A stretch of 64,000 bases of DNA, from assembly GCA_013398275.1 (NCBI GenBank), contig VZSE01014381.1:124001-188000 (forward strand). The letters are read 5' to 3'. Below, piece after piece: positions 11,353-24,488 of the stretch (position 1 is the stretch's first letter; the number at the start of each line of letters is the position of its first letter). The notes beneath the pieces are model-generated. The model was not told the DNA's origin. It did not search any database and saw only the letters and a list, made by a program, of their open reading frames with translations. Both the position numbers and the translations under genes were made by a program. Origin of the DNA: Promerops cafer. Lineage: Eukaryota > Chordata > Aves > Passeriformes > Nectariniidae.

Positions 11353-14300
11353 CTTCCACATAAGCCCAGACAACATAACCACGTTCATGCTCAGAGATTA
11401 GCAAATTTGGAGAATACCCTGTTCACTTGTTAAGGTTGGGTTTTTTTCCTGGTGTTTAATTTTCTTTCTTACTTTTTCCTTCTGCTATGAAACCTGAAGC
11501 AATATACTATAGATAAAGTATTGAACTGTAAACATATCTATTTTTTTTTCATGGCTTTTAATCACTGTTTACACCATAATAGAACAGAAAACATATCCAC
11601 AATCTTCTGATGGCATTTAAATTATTATGGCTCCTTTCTTACCCAACAATTTTCGCTGCTAATACAAATAAAAAAACTTTGGCTTATAAATCCAAAAGTG
11701 AATTCCCAAAAGATCCAGAGTATTGATGGGTTTGCCTGCAGACAAACAGAAATAGCAGTTTCAGTCATGCATTTGCTTTAAATCTTGACAGCCTGAGGCC
11801 TATTCCTATCCCTTATTGCATGTGTGATTTTTACCCTTTATTACTGCACGGATTCTTCCATTTAATTTAAGAAATAAACAGTTTGGACTCAACATGTTGT
11901 CTTCCATATCAATATGATGTCTTCTGTAGGTATTCTGCTGTATTTCAGTTAGGCTAAAAAGACTAGTGCCTTCAACATATTAAAAAAAATCAGAAAGTGA
12001 CAACATGGTATTATTTCTACATTTGAGTTTTAGTGAAGAAGGCATCATGGAAACAGTATTGAGATTTGCAGACACTGCTGTTCAGAAACTGTCTTATTAA
12101 GTCTTGGGTTCATGACAGAGAACAGAGAAGGGCCTGTCTTGGCATTGCAAATGACTAGAGGAATTCTTCATTTTCAGGAATTTAGTAAACCCTTAATTGC
12201 TGCAGTAATCAGAGATGCAGAACGCTGTGCTTCGGAGAACCACTTAGTGGACTTGCAATTAGGCATTGCTTCTCACATAATGTAACACCTCTAATTATAG
12301 AGAAGGCTGTAATTTGGTCTGGGAGCTGCTGGTGTACTGCAAGGGCACCATTTAAGTGGCTTACAGAGAGCAACAGAAATATGATGCTGGGTTATAAATT
12401 TAGTACTCTGTGAATAAATAAGGAAGGTTGGATAAATGAGAGACTGTAACACATTTTAAGGTCTTATGAATAATACTAGAAAAAATTCAAAGTATACTTA
12501 ATTTGAAAGAAAATTGATTTTTAAGTAAAATTACATATAGCATGGAAGGCTGTGTGCAACACACAGAGACAATAGCAATATATTATTGTGCAGTGAATTA
12601 TAAAAATAAAATTACCATGCAGCTTTATTTCTTGGTGAATTCTGTTAGTCTTGGAGCATACTGTCTGAAAATATGTTATCCACCCTGCCGGAACTGATAC
12701 GTAGTGCTGATGATGCATAATGTCAAATGTAATTTTATTTCTAAAACAAGGGTTACAAATTGCATGCCTTTTTGGTATTGCATGCCAGTGTTCCCAAAAC
12801 TTCTGGCAGAAGCATTGGCTATTTTATTGAAAAGTAAAAAATGTATTCGGAATCATGCGTGATTTGAGTCCTAAGAAATGAGCATTTTGTAATACCTATT
12901 GGCATAAAAATGTATATTGCATTTTTCAGTTTGGTATGAGTGAGATTATTCTAGGAAACAGCATGGCAAACATAAATCTTATATTGTTAGGGAAGTGACC
13001 CTCCTGTAACTGCTGTAAAGTGTTAGTAGTGTCATTGAGGGAAAAAGGATATTAAGCCTCTACCCTTGGGATCCTCAAAGGCAATGCCTGCATTAACCTT
13101 CATCTATTTGTGACTGCAAATAGCCACGTAGCAAAGTAGTATTGATTGTGAGCATTAGATCAGTCAACACTGTTTTGTTCAACCCACCCTGAAGAACACA
13201 TTCGAGGTGTTTTTAGATCAGTACATATTGACCTGAGTGTTCTTACTCTGCTTTAGAGCAGAAGAGGGTCAGGTAAAATCAACTTCATGCAAAGAATGAT
13301 TAAACCTGTGAGGAAAAGGACTCTAAGGCACACTACTTAGATCACTGTATTTTTCTCAAAATTCCATCTTTTGTTTGGAGCATAGATCTTTTGCAAAATT
13401 CAGCAACTAGTAAAAATCATGGGAAAAAGAAAATAAAAATTGACAGTGGCATGGAGTTATTTTCATTCTTCAGGTCTTGTTTCCTTTGCTTACTTGAATA
13501 AAGGTACCAAATTGAGCATGTTTTGAGTTTGGGAAAGTTGCAACAATCTCACTATGAATCTGAGTGTGAATTGCTTCATGACTGGAAACATCACACAGAT
13601 GTGATGTATGGGTTCAACACAGTTCAGCTTATCACTCTGTTTGGCAACAGAAGACTTCTCTTGGGTGGCATGGGAGGAAAAATCAGATAGGATACAGCTT
13701 TTAAATGACTTAGAGCTTTTCGGTTTCCCTCTCTTCTTGCTGCCTAAAATTTAGGCCACGCTTTTATGAGTATTATTGGAAACTACTTCCTTTTTCCCCT
13801 TTACTTCCCCTGAGTTCTCTGTGCCACCCTTTCCTACCACATCCCCAAAACCCTTCCATCCCATGTTATAACTGTAATGCATTCAGTATCCTATATGACA
13901 ATGTACATTTGTATTGCTATATCAAAACCAATTTCTGCATATGCAGGTTTAAGTCTCATCCTAGCCTCTTGCTGCTGTGAAAGTTAGTACAGGGAAGAGG
14001 CCATCTCTCTAAAGCACTTCCTCCCTGTACATAAAGATACCTTTTATTCAGTTTGTCAAACTTCAAAGATAACTCCAAACAGATTATTAACTAATAGCAA
14101 AAAGGTTATCTACCCTGACTACCCATGGGGTAAAAAATCCTAGAGGCTCCTGAAACTTGTACTTATGACAAGAATCTCATGTTTATAAATTATTTAAGAT
14201 ACAGATTTTGCTAGGAAACTAGCTGAATTTGGTCATGTGCTACAAACATCTGATATGTCAGTACAGGTGACCTCAGGTAGTGCTGACAGAATCCTGTGCT

Positions 14301-14417
14301 AAGTGTTCCCTCAAAATCTTTTCCTGCAGATAGTGCTATGGCACTACCCTGTCCTGGGGTTAGGTGCTAAGTAGAACTGGCTACACAAAATGCACTGTAT
14401 AAATAGTCAGTGATTTT

Positions 14418-14481
14418 TGCAGGGTTTTTTAAAAGTAGAATAAAATTTAACTTAATATAATTTAATTTAAAAAACCCTGCA
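14418..14481. repeat. Inverted repeat, 16-bp perfect arms, 32-bp AT loop
   Basis: The left arm tgcagggttttttaaa (14418-14433) is the exact reverse complement of the right arm at 14466-14481. The loop between them is almost pure A and T. A single-N gap follows 41 bp downstream. Confidence 0.9.
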
Positions 14482-17400
14482 CATATTTTCTGTTGTCCAG
14501 ATGTGTAAAATGCTTAAAAATCNGGCCAAAATTCCATTTCTTTCACTTCAAAATACTGAAAAGACTAAAGACACTTCCATCTTGCAGCATATTAAATGCA
14601 GAGTAAGTGCATGGATGCAAACCAAACCCAAAGCTGAGCAGAAGCATGCCCAGAGAGAAAATCAAGCTGTCTTATGGGGCCCAACTACCAACTATAATTT
14701 CAGTTTTCTCTATCACAAGAAATTAAGTTGTATAAGATCTACAGATGTCTTGGGAAGTTACCTTCTTCTGGGTACAACTTTTTTCTCATGGACTTGGAGA
14801 AAAGATGATGCTTCAAGAAGTGAACTAAGTTATTCTCGATCTTAAATAATTAACCTAGTCAAAAAAAGTCACAAAATATTAGAAAAAATGTATCTTTTTT
14901 AATCAGTCAGAATGGGTAATGTGTTTTGATACTTTCATAAGGGACTAAATGTGTATTATACATCTATTAAAGATTACATATTGATCTGCACAGAGAGAGT
15001 CTAGTAGCCAAAGGGATAATCTTGTTTGATAACCTGTTTATCCCTGGAGTGCTTACTAGAGTAGTAGCTTTCTTATTGAATTAATTCTTCAGTAATTAGT
15101 AAAATTTAGTTTTAGTACACTTGAATATTTCACTTGGTAACTTTGATTAACTATGATCTGAGACTAGAAGAGAGGAAGCATGTGCTGATTAAAGGACACT
15201 TCTCAGTCAGCTCTGAGGAAAGACATTTTAATGTGTCCCCATAACTAGCAGTCTCTTGTTACTCACATCTTCCTCTCTTGAAAAGTTTTTTTGCAATACC
15301 CAGCCAGTTGTCATTAATTTCATATACGTATAAAATAGTTCTTGTTCTCAGATTCTCACTCTGCTTCTCTTTTTTAAATTTCATCACACTGATTCAAACT
15401 AATTCTTCAATTTATTAAAAAAAATCTTATTTTAACTATCTTCATTTGATAACTAAAAAACAGCTTTTTAGTACCTATTTTACATGCAGTAACATTTTTG
15501 TTAAAATATTTTATGCAAACCAATGTTAAATGAATCATAACACTGAGTGTTCCTATTATTCAATGTGGCTCTCTTTCCCATTGGCATGATTCTTTGTTCA
15601 TGGTCATGCTAGGGTTAGATTTTATTTTCTCAGCTTGATTATGACACTCTCATAGCAGGCAATATCAAGAGCTTTAAAAATGAGACTTACCTATCATCTG
15701 TCTTATCATTTATCCACCAAGTCAGTTATAGCAGCAAAGGACTAACTCTGCACTGAGAAATGACACTTCAAGCTCGCAGTATGTTAGTTTCCACCCATGG
15801 CTTGAATGATGTGCTTTATTTTGTGCTAGAATCTTTGTATTTCAATAAATAACAGAAGCACTTGGGTCTGTAGAATACAACTTCTCGAGGCACTGCAAAA
15901 ACTAATACATAGTATGTGACATTATGCAATATTCATGAAAACAACAGTTGGTTGTTGTTGCTTTTCTAATCAGAGTGATCAATTGCAATGTCAACCTCCA
16001 GATGGGAGTGGAAGTTATTAAATTTGTTAGGGACAATTGTAAAAAAATTGACATAAACCTGTAAATTATTGTTCCATTCCCTCTGCTTCTGAAACACTTC
16101 TGATAGATTAGATTAGATCTTCTATACCGTCATTCTACCATTTATTTGTTCCAGAATATGACAGAAGTTTCTTGGTAAAACTTGTCAACATTTATAAATA
16201 TATTTATGGTAGCTTCAGAAGACAAAATGAGTTTCTTACCCTATTCTATTTGACAATGGTTACTGGCAATGTCCAAGAAAATTATCTTGGACTGAAATTA
16301 AGTCACAGAAACCAGAAAGGAAGGATTACCTAGTGTACACCAGCAATTGTTCTTTCAGACTCAATAGATAGTGGAAGTTATATGAAATTATGTTTTGTCT
16401 GTCAATTAAGACATGCTTGTATTAGGCTTGCTTGCATTGAATAGAAATATTGGGAGGTAGCGAAATTTATAATGCACATGCTTTAAAAAAAATTAGATGA
16501 CAATATATAACACTGCTTAAAAAGTTCATAAGAAAGATGGTTTTTGATCACTTCAAACCACAGACTCAACATTCAGAGAAAAATGCATCCATGTCTGATT
16601 ACTGTGAATGGAAATGTAAGTTTCTTTTGAAAGGTCCCTTAGGTTGTTCTTGTCATTTTAAAATTTAATGCATTGAAAAACAGGGTGAGCCATAAATGTG
16701 AATATTCTTTCACTATGCATATTTCTGCTAAATCTTTGGTCCTGCTAATTGTTTGGTTCCTAAAGCTGCACAGTGCAAAAAAGACATACTTGACAGGTAA
16801 ATAAGTCAACCACATCAGTCAGTCTAAATATACATTAACAATATACTGAAGTCCAAAATGCTTTACAGTTGTCCTGATTTTCCTATCCGGCTTGAATAAA
16901 AATGTTTCCAACTCCCTTGAAAACTGCAGTCACTATTCATGCATTTTATAGTCAAACAGAAAATGTGTGATGTCAGCAACACAGTCAGCTAATCCTCCTC
17001 AGGAATTCTGATATGAAGCTTGTAACCTAAAATGATGACTCATCTGAAAAAACATTTGTTCCTGACCCCTTTCTCTGATTGAGGGCAGATGGTTTTGTTT
17101 TTTCAACAAGTCGGAATAAGAATCTTAACAAATTCATTAAATTCCACATGTTTTTCCTACTAAATGCTTAAAGATGAAATTATGTGACCACCACGAAGAA
17201 GAATATATTCATAATTAATTATCTTGGAGAATCCTTGGGAAAAATCCATTTGCTTGTGTACTGCATTGATATTGTTAGAAAAATTATTCACCTTGTCCTG
17301 TACACAGTTTTGGGAAGGAGAGGAGAGGACTCTTTAACAAGTAATTATATAGATTTATGTATCTTGGGTCAGGCCTCAAATGTGGAAAAATTCTTGCCTG

Positions 17401-20352
17401 TAATCTTAATAGGACAATTATGCAAGAAAGTAGAATTTACTTTGGGATCTTGCTGTTGTTCCATGATTTGTTTACAAGTCAAAAAGGAATTCACACACCC
17501 TTAGTCTAGTCACATTTCTCTGTATGTTTGTCTGCAATCCTTGAAAATTTTTCCATCTGCATGTTCAGTCCATGCCAAAGACGGAATTTACATAATTGCC
17601 ATTTATATAAAAAACCTTAGCAGCAAAGAAAATAATAAAATGCACAACTGGGTTAATCAGACCTTGTAAAATATCTCTCCAAGACAGGTTGCAGGGGGAA
17701 TAACACTCAATGGGAAATTTGTAGGGTCTTTATTTTAAACACAGTGTGACAGTACTGTAGCATATCAATGGATAATCAATTGTCTATGCCTGTTCAGTTT
17801 ACATTGATTGGTTTTAATTGAGCAACTTACATAGTGTAAAATTTTCTTTTCCTCCTGCAAAACTTATCTATTATATAAGATAGATAAGGAAAATCTTAGC
17901 TCAGAAAATCTTAGCTGAGAAAAAGCAGAACACCACCTCAGTCTGCCATGTCCCAGTCATGCTATTGATTCGCCTCCCTCCTATTCAAACTGATATATTG
18001 CCTTGGCATATTGACAAACTGATCTCTTCTGATGGGAAAACCATTTCAGGAAAGAAAGAAAAAATCTCAATCTCTTCTGCTTCACTACCATTCCTACATA
18101 ATTAAAACATGATTCCCTTTGTTTACTGTCTAGCTTAGTATTTCTTGGGCACAAAAATATATTTTTGCAAAGAAGACATCTGCTTTAAGATTTTTCCTGG
18201 AGGTGTATGACAACTCTTCTCTAAATTTATCAGGATTAGTCTTTCTGCAATATCATATTGAATTTTTCAAGAATTCCTCAAAACTCAAAATTCAGTGTAC
18301 ATTAGGTTGAAAAACAAGGTAAAAAGAATTTTGTATTGACAACTGTCACCAGTAAAGATGAAATAGGATGTTATTTCTTATTGTGGTGCAGTTTTAAACC
18401 TTTATATTAATTTGCTATCTACTGAATTACCAAATAAAAGGCCAACAGATAATTGTATTCCTTTACTATGAGGAACACTTGAACTAATTAAAAGTAATGC
18501 AGCAAATTATCTAAAACCATTTAGTCAAATAGAGAGAGGTGAAACATAGGGCAGCACTATTTAAATCAAATTGAATTCCCACTTGAGAATGGACTTCAAA
18601 TAGATTTTTAATTTAAGTATTTTGTGCACAGGGCATTCTATCACACTCTGTTTTCAAGTAAAATCCACCAGAATGTCCTCCATCAGGATAGTGCTAGGTT
18701 TGTCTTGATTGAAAAATTTCTGTGTTAAGTATGTAAGTATGTTCTAGGGCTTTCATCTTTTGGTCATATATTTAATCTCTCCAGCCAAACACTGAGTGCT
18801 TCCCCTGACTGATTAATTTCATTAAGCAGAAAAAGAGGGGAAAAATCCATGACACTAGTGCACAGAACCTGCAGGAGAAAGGTGAAACCCCCCATGAAGG
18901 GCTCTGTCATTTGTTGCTTGCTGGCAGCGCTGCCTGAGCACAGAGCTTGCCAAGCTCAGATGTTCTTGGGACTGCCCCCACCACAAGGACATGCAGCTTT
19001 GGGCTTCTACTGTGCTTCCAGGTATATGCAAAGCCATTAGTGTTTCCTCTTCTATTCTTCTAGTTCCATGAGGATTTCAAACCCAGAAAGAAATGGAATG
19101 GTGAGCTACAGTCATTAGGACAACAGAAAAGGGACTGTGTTTTCAATATTTTTTCGTTTTTAGATGATGATAATAATTAAACTGGTCTATTAGTTTGTGA
19201 GTTTTTGCACAAAACCTTTGCTGAATGAATAATAACTGCAACAGTACTCAGTTTTTTTACAAAGAGGACTTTCATGAAACTTTTTTCTTAAAACATTTAT
19301 TATTTAAAGTACCTTTGTTTACAACTAATGGTAATTGTTTAAAATTAATTATATTTCAAATATTTTATTGTGGTACTAAATTGGTTTCAGATTCATAAAG
19401 TAATTGTTCAGTTCCACACATGATACACTTTGCTTCATTAGAAACACTTTTATTAAAGGCTACAAAGAGATATTAATGACCTGGGTGTTTATTTTCTGCT
19501 CTTCCTAACACAATATGCTCAGTGGGAATCATCACAACAGAACATTTTTTCATGTCACGTAACCAAACAAAATTGCTCAGCTGTAAATATGCTTTAACAT
19601 GTTTATAAAGGATCCTAAAATCACATATTAATGGTCCTATCAAACAGCTAATATCAGTAAACTCACTGAGGCCAGAACACACTAAAAAAATAAGGGCAGC
19701 CAGTTGCAGATTCCAGAGCAGGAGCCCTGCCTGGTAACATAGATGAGGAATCCTATATCTGTCCTGGCTGGATGGAAGCCACCAGTAGAAGAGGCTCCTG
19801 CCAGTGTGCAGGAGGTGCATCTCCTCACAGCGACAGCAGCCACAGCAGGGAGTGGGAGAACACATTTAACCACTGGGTTTAGAACTGAGCATGGTTCTGG
19901 ATCTCCCAAAACAGTGACACCCAGATCCAGCACAAGGCCAATACTGGCAAATGGAGCAGAAGTTCTCATAATGATGGAGTGATCATGTCATATGAGCATA
20001 GAAGGCTGGAAACCAACCAAAAATTAAAAAAGGCAACAAAAAGGACAAATTATTTCTTGTTCACTCTAGCCACTCTATGCAAATATCTACACAAGTCATC
20101 TGAATCTGTGAAATTCAAAGGGCCTAGATGTGTTGTTTTGTAAATATTTGATTTCTAGATCAAAGTTCCATTAGGTAAATGGGATTTTTTCCAAGTTAAG
20201 TGCCTACTAAAATAAATCAGGCCCTTCTATTCATGTTAAATTGTGTCATTAAATAAACTTGACACTGAGAACAGCTGTTTTAAAATCTTTGTTAAATTGT
20301 TTTTAAACACAATAAATACCTATATTTAAAACTTTTGTTATTTACTTGACAG

Positions 20353-20385
20353 ACTTGAATCAAAGGAGCCTTTCCTGTCCGTTGG
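20353..20385 (+). CDS. RALYL: RALYL 33-bp coding exon
   Basis: A very small exon. The acceptor ttgacag ends at 20352 and the donor gtaagtaag starts at 20386. It completes the Arg codon and encodes LESKEPFLSV plus two bases of Gly, matching the RALYL segment before the Tyr/Asp-rich block. Both flanking introns break the codon after its second base, and 33 is a multiple of three, so skipping would keep the frame. The pyrimidine tract before the acceptor is poor, interrupted by A and G, compared with the other exons of this gene. Together with the small size this suggests that inclusion may be regulated, which is inference. The exon is isolated by introns of about 17.7 kb and 17.6 kb. Confidence 0.92.
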
Positions 20386-23300
20386 GTAAGTAAGAATATG
20401 TGTATTTTCATGGCTATTTATATATTTAACAACCATACAATATAATTTATGAGATTATGTTGAACATAAACATCCTATTTCAACATTATGGTTATTTACT
20501 ATTCTTAAGCTTATAAAATGTAGATTTTAGTCAATAAAGTCAGCAGTCATGGATATTTTCCTTCTCAAAAAGAAACTAAGTATGCTTTGCCTTTATTGAC
20601 TAAACAAAACTTACACTAAAATACATGTAGGAGTTAAATGTTGCATTAAAAGGTAGCTGGTTTATTAATTTATTTTCACTGACTTTATTCAGAAACCATT
20701 CTAAATATCATCTATACCACTTGTCTAAACTATGAAAAAATACTTTATAATGTCCTTTAAAAAATTGTGATGCTTCAATAACAAAAATAAATTTATGAAA
20801 TAGAAATAAAATCACATTTCAGCCTGATCATAAATCACTGCACTGATTTGCACATTTCAGCCATAGCCTTCATAGTGTCACAGTCACTTAAACAGTTATA
20901 TGTTCTGTATATTAAAATGATAACTCATCATGCTAAAAAAATTATTTTAAAATGTGTCATGTTCTAAAAACATACCATTCTTTTATAAAATGTAGACTAA
21001 TGTATGTATTAGCAGTAAATATCTGTATTTTACTGTTGAATCTGAATTTCACTTCTCATGCACAATTTTCCTTTCAGCTCCTTTCTTTAAAATTTTCCAA
21101 AGTGTCCTAACATTCTCCCTCCCTGTTTTCCTTCAGAGGTGTAATTTTTTAATGTGCCTTTACTCTCATTTTCCTTTGTTCACACCAGCTTTGTGCTGTC
21201 AAGAATATAAACTGCAGACAAAAGATCACATACAAAATACCTGTTTAATGGTTAGTTCTACCATGTAATTACCAGTAACTTCCAAATTGTTGTACTAACT
21301 GCAGACCTAGAAGTCAACCTCAAATTCTGAAGTGCGAAGTAAAGCTAACAAGCAAGAAAGCGTGTAAATTATGATCAAAAGAACTCAACAAATTAGCATA
21401 AACAGGACTGAGATATGTCTTGGTTTCTGTCGCATAAAGTAACTCTGATTTGTTTGAGTATATTTTTTGTATTAATTGCTTGCTGTTTCTACTTTCTACC
21501 AACTCAAAATTATTGGAAAGTGTTTGGAGATGGTGAGGAGCGTACACTGCTCTTGTTTTGCATGCTTTGAAATGTCCAAATTTAATAACTTTCTGTCAAT
21601 AACTTTCATTACTCCAATTTGTAACTTATCCTATTCAGTTGGCTTTTTGGGGCCTCCACTCTCATAATTAAGTGATTATCTGAAAATATCAACTTTAAGA
21701 TTAAAAAAAGAAGTTGCATGCCATTGTGGTTGAGGAGCAAAGTTCTAAGCACAAAAATCCAGGAAACAAATAAAAATGCAATGTTAGCAGTTATATTATT
21801 TGCCACAAAATAATGAATCCTATTTCTTATGATCTTAAGAACCATGCTGGCAATTTTAGCTTATTTGCCTAGGAGGAAGTATCGTGTTTTGGCTTTGGGT
21901 TTGTTTCCATATGAGCAGATTGGTGGCCACTATGTAAATTCACATTATTTCCATATAGTTATTGTATATTGCTTAGTCTCTAAAACTGATTCCTCTTGGG
22001 AATTCTAATCTGCACAAATATACTTAGCTTTTTTTCCAGAACCTTTCAGAAGTTTGCCTGTAATGTACTCGAATTCTTCTATGCAAGCTCATAATAATGA
22101 AGATAGATAAAACCTCACAAAATTATTCCCTGTGTGCTACTTTTGCCTTTTACTTCTGCATTTCCTCCATCCTCAAAGAGGGCATCAGAGGATTAGACCA
22201 CCATGCTCTAAGGAGGGGGCCCAAGCCAACACCCACCTCCTTGGTACCACATAAAAGAGATGCTCCTCCTAGTCCCACAAAAACTGGAGAGTTCTTTTTT
22301 ACAGACACTGAGTTCTTGTGCCAAGATCCGTACCTAAAGTTTTAGCCCAGACATCTGCAACTGCCAGGCTTTTAAAATACAGTAATGTTTGCAGAAGAAA
22401 TGCTGACTTAAACACAATTAAACAAACACATGGGTGCCCTTAATGGTTCTTGCAGCCAGAGTTGGTCAGAACACCATTCTAAATTACTTTTGGCTGCCTC
22501 CAGATGGCTTGATCCTGCACACCAGCCTCTCATTCATCTATCTTCTGTAGCAGAGATTTGTTTCCACATTTTTGTTATGCTGCCTGCAGGACCTAATTAA
22601 GCTTGTTCATTTTGCTGTGCCTAAGCATATGACTTCTTGGTGCTTTTCCATTGCTAATTGTTTTGGCAGGGGAAGGGAGCATGAAGTGTGGCAACCTAAG
22701 ACCTCAAGACTGCCACAGGTTTTTGAGCGTGTATGTGCAGGGGTGCAATTGTCCCATAAGAGATCTCACAAAGGAAAATTGGTCAATAATATGTTGCATT
22801 TTCCCCACCCTCAGAAAGCAGCCAGAGAGAAGCAGACCCCAGCTCTTGATGTTGTAGTTTGTGTCTCAAATGCAGGGAGAGAACACCTCCTTTACTCCCT
22901 TGGTAAAGACAACTCCATTTATCATTTGTTCTATGCAAAGTGCATAGCAAAGAAGAAAAAGCCACTCTCTTGTACTCCATGTGCAAGGCAGGGGCATAAT
23001 TTGGCATTGAAGCGTAGTATCTTTAATGAAAGTCTCTATTGGTAGCATTCAGGAGCAAAAATTCATCAGTCTATTCAGATAAGAGTATCTGAATGCAGAA
23101 TTATGATTTTGGGCTAAAATACAAAGTTGAATTTGATATTTATGTTGTCTTCCTTTGCCTCTTAGCAGTGAAGATAAAATCCTTAGGGAAGGCTGAGATA
23201 TTTCTTAGTGCAGAATGCTGAGTGACAGCCTGTAAGAGCACAGGATACATTCTCCAGAAATGTTATTTCCACACCTTTTGGGGTTTGTGTTCATATTCAA

Positions 23301-24457
23301 CATAAGCAAGACCAAGAGGAGTCTGGACTTTCTTTCCTTTTGTATTTACTTTCCTTTCCTATGTTACATAGCATTCATGTTCATGTAGGTTTAGTATAAC
23401 AAAGAAGTCATGCAAATGTTCGGAGTGCCTGGAAGACTTTAATATCAGAGGCAAGAGTTTTGGTAAAAATCCACGACTGAAAATGCATCAAATTAACTTT
23501 ATGCAGAAAAGTTTGAAAGGTTCAGACTTAAAAACACAAGGCAAGTCAGGAGTCTTGATAAAAAAAAGATATGAATACTGCAAAATGGACACTGCAAAAA
23601 GAACAACTGAATGCCATCTCATATTAAGTTCATCCTGCTTTGTGCAAAGGATGTATTATATTTTAAAAGCAATATATATTTAAAATACCAACATCTTTTA
23701 ATTATCCATATCAGCTCTCCATAGTTGGAAATTTCCTAATAGTAAAGATGCATATTTATCACCTTAACAAAACAGTTATCATTCTCTCTAGATAATTAGA
23801 TTGGTTATCCAATTATTAACCAACACCTATTTCTTGGCAGCTGATTTATCATAGCTATGTGCATGTAAGAGTTTATCACTTAATAAATTTCAGGTAATAC
23901 TACATGCAGATTTGTAACTGGTCATTGGTCTGAGCTTTAAAATTAAAATCTTATTTTGTAAGACACAGCCAATGCAGCATCCTTTAAGGCCTGTAATAGT
24001 ATTATATGGTGAATAGAGGTGAATAATTATTTTGTAACTGTATTGCACAGTAAATTCTTTGAATTAATTATTTTTTGTTTCTAACTATAATTGTATGTAA
24101 CTTCCATAATAACATGTGGTCAATATAACTTCAACACATGCAGAGGCAGAAAATTCCATCATAGCAACTAATAATTTTGTCAAACATGTAAAAATATTTC
24201 TCTTCTCTGTCAGATGTCATTTAATGCCCCATATTGTTGAATTCAGGAGAGACAGGGAAAGAGAAAGAGAAAAACAATTAATTTTTTCTGAGTCTCATGA
24301 AAACAGATCCATTTACTGCCAGCTGCAGAGAATGGGCTTATTTCTGGATATGCAGGCAATGGCACTTCAGTGAGATGGTCTTTGAAAATGTATGTGTTAT
24401 ATACATCTGGTTATCAGCTGAAAGTCAATCTATTCTCTGATTTTTTCAATCTTTTTC

Positions 24458-24488
24458 TTTTTTTTTTTTTTTTTTTTNTTTTTTTTTT
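24458..24488. repeat. Poly-T run with an N
   Basis: About 31 consecutive T with one N at 24478. It could be the A tail of a minus-strand retroposed sequence, but no recognisable body lies to its right. Confidence 0.9.

Larger units (their letters stand above)
2612..20352 (+). other. RALYL: RALYL intron of about 17.7 kb with a transposon cluster near its start
   Basis: Contains the transposon block at about 3815-6482, listed separately. A short imperfect AATTATGGT triplication sits at about 2645-2679. From about 6490 to 20350 I see AT-rich unique sequence with simple repeats, a 16-bp-arm inverted repeat at 14418-14481 and a single-N gap at 14523. No other gene is supported. Confidence 0.7.

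Noticed and set aside
19473..19982. Overlapping frames on both strands in a G+C-richer patch
   Set aside because: No similarity to a known protein or repeat could be recognised. Left as intron.
22572..23045. 157-codon open frame, plus strand
   Set aside because: Overlapping open frames exist on both strands, the peptide resembles no family I know, no splice or promoter context fits, and it lies inside a RALYL intron. Treated as chance.
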